From positions 78,236 through 142,235 of the forward strand of contig NZ_BOLP01000010.1 in the NCBI RefSeq assembly GCF_016861695.1: 64,000 nucleotides of DNA, written 5' to 3'. Below the pieces are notes generated by a model, which worked only from the letters and a program-made list of their open reading frames with translations, had not been told where the DNA came from and ran no database searches. The DNA comes from Levilactobacillus andaensis (GTDB taxonomy: Bacteria; Bacillota; Bacilli; Lactobacillales; Lactobacillaceae). Position 1 is the first letter of the stretch. Every line of letters begins with the position of its first letter. This document shows, piece by piece, positions 59,379-64,000 of this stretch. The position numbers and the translations under genes are program-made.

Positions 59379-60059
59379 ATGACTATGTATCGCTATTTTC
59401 TTCAGCCACAACTAGACGTCTCCAACAACTCGTTGATTGGTTATGAGTTGCTGATTCGTCAGCAGGTTGATGGCAAGTGGGTCCTACCCCACGACTTTGC
59501 GTCCATTCCCATCGATGTTCAGGCAGACCTCATCGACCGGACGGCCAAAAAGTTAGCTTTAAAGATCGGTTCCGTTTCGTTTAACGTTAACCAAAGCCAA
59601 TTCATTGACCCCACCATTGCCAATGCTATTATTGCTGCTCAGCGGCACATTTATCCGGTGAATTTGGTTTTAGAGGTCACTGAAGAGGTCACCGACAAAA
59701 AGGTCTCCAATCAACAGATTATCGATCAGGTCCATTTTTTCGACGACCATTTGATTCAACTCAGCTTGGATGACATTGGTACCGGGGTCAACACGTATGA
59801 CCACCTGGAACCGATTCTCCCTTACGCCAGTGAAATCAAGTTTGCCATGCAAAACTTCCGGCAGGAGAAACGTGAAAATGAAATTCCCGAAGCCCTGAAT
59901 TTTTGGAATAAGATTGCGAAACAATACAAGCTCCGTTTGATCCTTGAAGGGGTCGAAAATGAGGAAGAACATGAAATGGCCGATGACCTAGAGATTGATC
60001 TTCGTCAAGGTTGGTTCTATGGGAAGCCCCACCTCTTCAAATTGGATGGCGACAAGTAA
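59379..60059 (+). CDS. EAL-domain c-di-GMP phosphodiesterase
   Basis: Stand-alone EAL domain of 226 residues with no sensor or membrane part. Catalytic positions are kept: Glu23 in YELLIR, Asn in FNVNQS, Glu in VLEVTEE, the DD pair in LDDIGTG, Lys in EIKFAM, Glu in ILEGVEN and Gln in QGWFYG. It is therefore probably active and hydrolyses c-di-GMP to pGpG. The signature is ELL rather than EAL, a change outside the essential Glu. The ATG follows AGGAGGAAC. It is divergent from the cyclase gene. Confidence 0.92.
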   Translation: MTMYRYFLQPQLDVSNNSLIGYELLIRQQVDGKWVLPHDFASIPIDVQADLIDRTAKKLALKIGSVSFNVNQSQFIDPTIANAIIAAQRHIYPVNLVLEVTEEVTDKKVSNQQIIDQVHFFDDHLIQLSLDDIGTGVNTYDHLEPILPYASEIKFAMQNFRQEKRENEIPEALNFWNKIAKQYKLRLILEGVENEEEHEMADDLEIDLRQGWFYGKPHLFKLDGDK

Positions 60060-60103
60060 GAATTGGCATTTTCGGATGCTGGTTCTTTTTTTGTTAATAT
60101 CTA

Positions 60104-60158
60104 AAAAATAAAGAGCACTGAAGCGTTGTCAAATCAACGATTCAGTGCTCTTTATTTA
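60104..60158. terminator. Strong hairpin terminator
   Basis: AAAGAGCACTGAA and TTCAGTGCTCTTT arms with an inner CGTTG/CAACG pair. A-rich and T-rich ends make it usable in both directions. A weaker one (GGCAT/ATGCT, then seven T) precedes it right after the EAL gene. Confidence 0.85.
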
Positions 60159-60355
60159 TAAACGTCGTCTTAAGTATCACCCGCACGGAATATGTATCCA
60201 ATGGGGACAGACCCCGCAAACCCTGTAGCACCGGAGTTTGTACTTAATGGGATATACTCATGCGAAGAATCTGCGAAGAATGCTTTCTACTATAATAAAT
60301 CGAGATTTAAAAAAGCATTGAGTTAAAGAACGTTTGTTCGTTATAATGGGATTGA

Positions 60356-60583
60356 GGTGAAAAATCTGTCAATTGCTTACTTAAAGATAGCGCAATTGAG
60401 CACTGGCATCAAGTCCGAACCAGCGTCTTACCACTGAAGACCGTCATCTATGGCGACTACGACGCCACGGGACAATTCATCGCACAGAAGTACTCTTTCA
60501 TCTTCAGCAATCCCTTCCCTGCTCATGCTGTAAATCGTCACAAACACCTTGATATCAGTAAAAACGACTTAAGAATTCACGGA
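60356..60583 (+). pseudogene. Open frame without start: possible gene remnant
   Basis: 76 codons open between stops, with no usable start codon, reading coding-like peptide such as LPLKTVIYGDYDATGQFIAQ and ending HLDISKNDLRIHG. It looks like the 3' end of a lost gene brought in with the accessory DNA. The family is not recognised. The stretch 60159-60355 before it holds nothing clear. Confidence 0.35.
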
Positions 60584-60617
60584 TAAAACTATGAATTCTT
60601 TTTATTTTTTCACAATA

Positions 60618-60654
60618 TACACTTGACAGTGTACACTAACAGGTGTATTATAAT
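60618..60654 (+). promoter_or_regulatory. Strong promoter with overlapping operator palindromes
   Basis: TTGACA (60623-60628), 17 bases, TATTAT (60646-60651). Three related half-site groups overlap it: TACACT (60618), the palindrome AGTGTACACT (60628-60637) and GTGTA (60643). A dimeric repressor bound here would cover the -35 and spacer. Confidence 0.75.
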
Positions 60655-60675
60655 AGATGTAAAGGAGATGAGGGA

Positions 60676-60798
60676 ATGAAGCACAAAAAGGAAAAGAGCT
60701 CCGAAGAACGTAATGCAGATTTGACAACTATACTACTAGTCATCAACATCATTCAAGGCATTACGGTTATCATCGAAGCCCTTATTCCACACAAGTAA
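60676..60798 (+). CDS. Tiny membrane protein, 40 residues
   Basis: ATG 60676 with AGGAGATGAGG just upstream and the strong promoter before it. The product has a charged N-terminus (MKHKKEKSSEERNAD) and one hydrophobic helix (TTILLVINIIQGITVIIEAL), then HK. Charge pattern and size recall single-helix toxin-like or holin-like peptides, but I cannot name a family. A small hairpin follows at 60803. Confidence 0.6.
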   Translation: MKHKKEKSSEERNADLTTILLVINIIQGITVIIEALIPHK

Positions 60799-60802
60799 CA
60801 AG

Positions 60803-60824
60803 GTAAGGGTCGAAAGGCCCTTAC
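60803..60824 (+). terminator. Hairpin after the 40-residue gene
   Basis: GTAAGGG and CCCTTAC arms around TCGAAAGG. Only a weak T run follows, so it may be an attenuator rather than a full stop. Confidence 0.5.
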
Positions 60825-60861
60825 TTCGTTGTACCCAAATTATAACACGGAGGCCTTTATT

Positions 60862-60957
60862 ATGAGCAAAAAGATAACTAAGCTTCTTTACGTAGCCATC
60901 GCTGTCAGTTCTTTATCACTACTTGTCAGCATTCTCCGTCTATTTAGAATTATATGA
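60862..60957 (+). CDS. Tiny membrane protein, 31 residues
   Basis: ATG 60862 behind ACGGAGGCC. MSKKITK leads a single hydrophobic helix (LLYVAIAVSSLSLLVSIL) ending RLFRII. Its stop overlaps the ribosome site of the HTH gene (TATGAGGTG), suggesting translational coupling. Function unknown; type I toxin-like size. Confidence 0.55.
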   Translation: MSKKITKLLYVAIAVSSLSLLVSILRLFRII

Positions 60958-60967
60958 GGTGACTAAC

Positions 60968-61177
60968 TTGGCAAAACATATCAATTTAAACGATGAGGAA
61001 ATCATGACCGCTAAAGAAGCCGCATTGCGTTGGGGGAAAGCCCCTGACTACGTGCGACAGATCCTACGGAGCAATCCAACACGCTTTCCTGAAGGGACCG
61101 TGCGTTTACTAGGACGGCAACTAATCGTAACCCGTGAAGGAATGGAGGCCGTCACCGGCCATGGAGAAATTAAATAG
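60968..61177 (+). CDS. Small helix-turn-helix (excisionase-like) protein
   Basis: 69 residues from TTG 60968 (MAKHINLNDEEIMTAKEAA), six bases after GAGGTGA. The frame opens further left but only over the tiny gene. MTAKEAALRWGKAPDYVRQIL is a winged-helix/MerR-like DNA-binding motif of the excisionase type, followed by a short beta wing (GTVRLLGRQLIVTREGMEAV). It may bind the palindromes in front of this cluster. It converges on the ParB-like gene across a shared terminator. Confidence 0.72.
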   Translation: MAKHINLNDEEIMTAKEAALRWGKAPDYVRQILRSNPTRFPEGTVRLLGRQLIVTREGMEAVTGHGEIK

Positions 61178-61220
61178 CAAATAAAGCCGCCCTGCCAATC
61201 GACAGGACGGTTTTATTTGC
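61177..61220. terminator. Bidirectional terminator
   Basis: GCAAATAAA-CCG-CTG and CAG-CGG-TTTATTTGC arms between convergent genes. Confidence 0.85.
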
Positions 61221-61234
61221 TATCGATGCTTCAG

Positions 61235-61765
61235 TCAATCCCATGCGTGGCCGAATTCACGGTCTGCAAAAAGAGAGGCAATTCCACTTACTTGCTTTAA
61301 ACGCAGTAGCTCATCAGCATCCATACCAATATTTTTCATAATCCACTGATCACTCATGCCAGACTCGGTAAGCTCTTCAACAATGTTCACCATCAGGTCA
61401 ACGTCATGCGTTCCGCGGGCCCGATTATGGCGAATGGTTGAGGCAATTCGATCATCTAGTGGTTTATCAATCACGGTAACAGGCAGACAACCTCCTTCCC
61501 GCTCAAAGATATCTTTATGCTTAAGCATGGTGGTATACCGGTGATACCCATCGACAATCTCATATTTATCTTCGTCCTTTAGGTAGTAGCAAACGATAGG
61601 CATTGTATAGCCATCTTGTTTGATTGACTGGTAAAGTAATTTCATCTCCGGAGGGGCAACATGATTGGGATTATAAGAGTTTGCCTGTATCTTTTCTACT
61701 GGAATTCGAAAAACATTATATGCAGGGGAAACAAAACTTTTAGAGGATGTTTTCATATCGTTCAA
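61235..61765 (-). CDS. ParB-like N-terminal domain protein (IbrB-like)
   Basis: 176 residues from TTG 61765 (MNDMKTSSKSF), about ten bases after AAAGGAG; an ATG nine bases on is the alternative. ParB/Srx-type core: EKIQANSYNPNHVA, LLYQSIKQDGYTMPIVCYY, YEIVDGYHRYTTM with the GxHR motif, and RHNRARGTHDV. The C-terminal half has a helical DNA-binding-like part (MSDQWIMKNIGMDADELLRLK). IbrB-type proteins pair with IbrA PAPS-reductase-like proteins, as here; in E. coli this pair affects gene expression by an unknown route. It overlaps the upstream gene by 26 bases. Confidence 0.85.
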   Translation of the reverse strand: MNDMKTSSKSFVSPAYNVFRIPVEKIQANSYNPNHVAPPEMKLLYQSIKQDGYTMPIVCYYLKDEDKYEIVDGYHRYTTMLKHKDIFEREGGCLPVTVIDKPLDDRIASTIRHNRARGTHDVDLMVNIVEELTESGMSDQWIMKNIGMDADELLRLKQVSGIASLFADREFGHAWD

Positions 61766-63038
61766 TTGCTTTACGTCTCCTTTCATTTTGAGCCTTGGTA
61801 CGGCTGAAGCCCATGTACTTGGCCGTGTGGTCATTCCGCATGATGGTAATCGCCATGCGCTTAAAAGACGGTACGAGTTTGAATTTGTCAACGGGGACAT
61901 CATCCGGATACTCATTAAAAGTTACGGCTACCTTTTCAGTCTTATAATTTGTCTTACCTACTATCTTGACTGGAACTCCAGCCTCTCTCAACTGATCAAT
62001 CGTTTTGTCGTCCAAGACCCCACCACGTTCTTTCCAGAACTTAATTGACGTAGCAAAAATCCGTTCATAATCTTTGCGACTGTCTTCTGGCAGCGTAGAC
62101 AACAAGAACTTAACGTAGGACTGCCATGTATATCCCTTCGGCAGAGTAATGTCGCGCCACGCCATGGCGTTCGTGCGGCCATAAATACTGGCAAAATTTG
62201 CACCATTGACGCGTCCAAGCATCTTACCCCAAGTATCTGGCTCAATCACTCGATACAGGTAAAGAGAATCGATTCCCTGACTTAGAAATGGGCTTGCTAC
62301 CCGCATTTTGTTAAGTGGAACCCCAGCCTGATACAGCAGATCATACAAGTGATTGTAGCTGAATCCGAACCGAGCGTTAACAGTCCAGTCATCCTCAACG
62401 CTCCAATCGTATATTGGGTAGGCATTGTACACTCCATCGGCTACCTTGGTCACATAATTTCTACCAGCAAACGCATTAACTTTATTTTTTGACTTAATCG
62501 CACGGTAACGGTCAAGCGACTCATCAGCCCGGATTCCTATGAGAACGGCGGTACTACCATTTTTCTTAGCAAACCACTTATTAAAATCAGTTTGAACTGA
62601 GTAATCGATTGTTCCCGGAGTGTAATTCCAAGGAACGTTGTCTTCACTTATGACATAATCTGCACTCGGCATTGGGCGAACCCAAATATCCTTCTTGCTT
62701 TTATCCCAAGGTATCCAATGGCCGCTCGTCATAGACGTTACTGACGGAACCGAATTTGGTAAGGCCAGCCAATATTTGCTACCAGGGAACTCGTCAAATA
62801 CGTCCTTCACATAGTCCATGGTGGCCTTATACTGAGCCTCGTAGTCTAAAAAATACATCGACAGCTTACTCATACAGTCATTTTTGAGTGCGTATTGAAC
62901 TGTCAAATTAAGTAATACGCCAGAATCTTTGCCACCAGAAAATGCCACTAAAACATTATCGAAGTTAGAAAATACGAAATTCAGTCGTTTTTGAGCCGCT
63001 TGATAGACATTAATCTTTAGATAGTGTTTAGAGCTCAT
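61740..63038 (-). CDS. PAPS-reductase-like protein (IbrA-like, DUF3440 type)
   Basis: 432 residues, ATG 63038 inside the end of the helicase gene (11-base overlap). The PP-loop ATP motif VAFSGGKDSGVLLNL lies near residue 35; IGIRADESLDRYRAI and the YNAYPIYDWSVEDDW block follow, then a long C-terminal region matching the IbrA/DUF3440 type. The PP-loop suggests nucleotide activation or sulfur chemistry, as in PAPS reductase and DndC, but no sulfate-assimilation genes are near. It is tightly coupled to the ParB-like gene. Less GC-rich than the chromosome genes to the left. Confidence 0.85.
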   Translation of the reverse strand: MSSKHYLKINVYQAAQKRLNFVFSNFDNVLVAFSGGKDSGVLLNLTVQYALKNDCMSKLSMYFLDYEAQYKATMDYVKDVFDEFPGSKYWLALPNSVPSVTSMTSGHWIPWDKSKKDIWVRPMPSADYVISEDNVPWNYTPGTIDYSVQTDFNKWFAKKNGSTAVLIGIRADESLDRYRAIKSKNKVNAFAGRNYVTKVADGVYNAYPIYDWSVEDDWTVNARFGFSYNHLYDLLYQAGVPLNKMRVASPFLSQGIDSLYLYRVIEPDTWGKMLGRVNGANFASIYGRTNAMAWRDITLPKGYTWQSYVKFLLSTLPEDSRKDYERIFATSIKFWKERGGVLDDKTIDQLREAGVPVKIVGKTNYKTEKVAVTFNEYPDDVPVDKFKLVPSFKRMAITIMRNDHTAKYMGFSRTKAQNERRRKAIERYENIL

Positions 63039-63948
63039 CTAGCAATTCCTTCTTTCTGCCCTTAGCAATCATCCCTTTGAAATGGGATAAAATCGACTCC
63101 TTATGCTCGATGTTTCGATCAATCATGCGCTCTAAACCAACGTCCCCAGTTAAGTAGTGATAAGTGACATCTTCATCTTGACCAATTCGATAGATACGGC
63201 GCCTTGCTTGTTCGAGTTGTGCATAGTCAAATGTTTTGTCATAAAAAATAATATGATGATAGCTCTGCAAATTCAGCCCGTAAGATCCCTTGCCGTAAGT
63301 GATAACATTTAATCGGGGATCACGTTTTTTAAGCGCTTCTTCACCTCTTAGAAACTTACAAAAAATTAAAGTATCGCTTGTACCAAGCTTATCAGCAATT
63401 TTTATAGCAGTTTCAATCTTGTCATCATCATCACAGTAGCTTTGCTGCATCTTTTGAACCATTGCCATAAAGATGTTATCGTCAAGTGAACTATATCCAT
63501 AAAGATAGTGCCTCTTGATTTCGTGATACTTATCGTCGGCCTCTCTACTTAAAAAATAGTCAACTTTAATATTTCGACTAGACACGTTCAAATCAAGCTT
63601 CGCATCAAAAACAAACGGTTCAATAATGCTATAAAGATAATCCAAATTTCTAAATGACCTAATTTCTAGCCTTTTGCCTGGATCCTTATAGTCAATGTAC
63701 TCTACAAAATTATTTAAAAATTCGTAGTAGCTCATACTTAGAATTTTAGGTGAAAGAAATTCGAATTGGCTCCACAAATCTAAAACATTTTTAGACATCG
63801 GTGTTCCATTTAAAACTAATCTAAACTCTGAAAGCTTTGATAATTTTAGGACTCTTCTTGTCCTAATTGAATTCCTATTTTTTATCTTCAAAGATTCATC
63901 AACAACCATAAATACATGCTTCTTACCTGAATTATTCATACCTTCCAA
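63028..63948 (-). CDS. SNF2/DEAD-like helicase, C-terminal part only
   Basis: 306 residues from a TTG at 63948; the real start is uncertain. Visible motifs: DEAD-box-like VVDESLKIKN at residue 17, motif III-like LNGTPMSKN, and motif VI QARRRIYRIGQ. The Walker A motif (GxGKT), normally about 100 residues before DES, is missing. Just upstream is a hairpin with a T6 run. Either the gene is truncated or interrupted here, or one base too many in T6 breaks the frame (a frame shift would extend it through NMKTDDFLEG). The gene is clearly more AT-rich than the rest of the window. Confidence 0.72.
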   Translation of the reverse strand: MEGMNNSGKKHVFMVVDESLKIKNRNSIRTRRVLKLSKLSEFRLVLNGTPMSKNVLDLWSQFEFLSPKILSMSYYEFLNNFVEYIDYKDPGKRLEIRSFRNLDYLYSIIEPFVFDAKLDLNVSSRNIKVDYFLSREADDKYHEIKRHYLYGYSSLDDNIFMAMVQKMQQSYCDDDDKIETAIKIADKLGTSDTLIFCKFLRGEEALKKRDPRLNVITYGKGSYGLNLQSYHHIIFYDKTFDYAQLEQARRRIYRIGQDEDVTYHYLTGDVGLERMIDRNIEHKESILSHFKGMIAKGRKKELLDEL

Positions 63949-63991
63949 AAAAGTCGTCAGTTTTCATGTTTTTCAAAAACTGACGGCTTTT
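63949..63991. terminator. 16-bp-stem hairpin beside the helicase
   Basis: CGTCAGTTTT (63955-63964) and AAAACTGACG (63976-63985) pair perfectly; AAAAGT and GCTTTT extend the stem to 16 bp with one T-G pair. The loop is 11 bases. On the minus strand TTTTTT follows, as in an intrinsic terminator pointing into the helicase gene. Confidence 0.7.
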
Positions 63992-64000
63992 GATCTTGCT

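Noticed and set aside
60356..60434. A 26-codon GTG frame (MKNLSIAYLKIAQ) in the gap before the tiny proteins.
   Set aside because: Too short, with no supporting context; the other frame reads more like coding sequence but lacks a start.

Overview
The window looks like chromosome of a heterofermentative Lactobacillaceae species, most likely Levilactobacillus or a close relative. The evidence is: about half G+C, classic Lactobacillales operons (atpBEFHAGDC, murT-gatD, prfA-prmC-tsaC-glyA-upp), a valS T-box, a D-lactate dehydrogenase, and a D-Ala ligase of the Phe type found in intrinsically vancomycin-resistant lactobacilli. The genus is inferred from gene content, not from a search.

Layout. 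1-12.2 kb: a partial six-hairpin glycosidase-like gene, T-box/valS, tpx, ldhD, thiI with a cysteine desulfurase, ezrA. 12.3-19.4 kb: free Met-R-sulfoxide reductase, rpsD, AI-2E permease, DUF1054, yueI, rarA followed by a probable 6S RNA, a UspA protein. 19.4-28.3 kb: XRE/TPR regulator, membrane glycerophosphodiesterase, ddl, DUF2785 protein, SPFH protein, GcvH-like lipoyl protein, rodA. 28.4-39.0 kb: minus-strand envelope and energy block (DUF2969, yidD, mreB, murA, DUF1146, the F1Fo ATP synthase). 39.3-48.5 kb: upp, glyA, tsaC, prmC, prfA, tdk, then plus-strand murT-gatD. 49-57.6 kb: serine hydrolase, an unusual coiled-coil protein, a heterodimeric ABC exporter, a solitary TnpB with its putative omega-RNA. 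57.6-60.1 kb: a divergent GGDEF/EAL pair. 60.2-64 kb: accessory DNA, more AT-rich toward the end, with two tiny membrane proteins, a small HTH protein, and a helicase / PAPS-reductase-like (IbrA-type) / ParB-like (IbrB-type) gene set cut by the window edge.

The most striking non-coding signal is three families of structured intergenic repeats, called A (about 185 bp, 8 copies plus a fragment), B (about 160 bp, 4 copies plus a deleted copy and a fragment) and C (118 bp, 2 copies). Flanks and loops are conserved, while hairpin arms differ between copies and stay complementary. A and B recur as a composite: B forward, about 110-120 bp, then A reversed. They could be non-autonomous mobile elements or structured transcripts; nothing in the window identifies what moves or reads them.

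The best candidate for an undescribed protein system is the helicase / IbrA-like / IbrB-like set with the facing small-protein cluster at 60.6-64 kb. Its helicase lacks the N-terminal ATP-binding part in the visible sequence and begins right beside a strong terminator-like hairpin. All assignments come from reading motifs and context; no database search was run.
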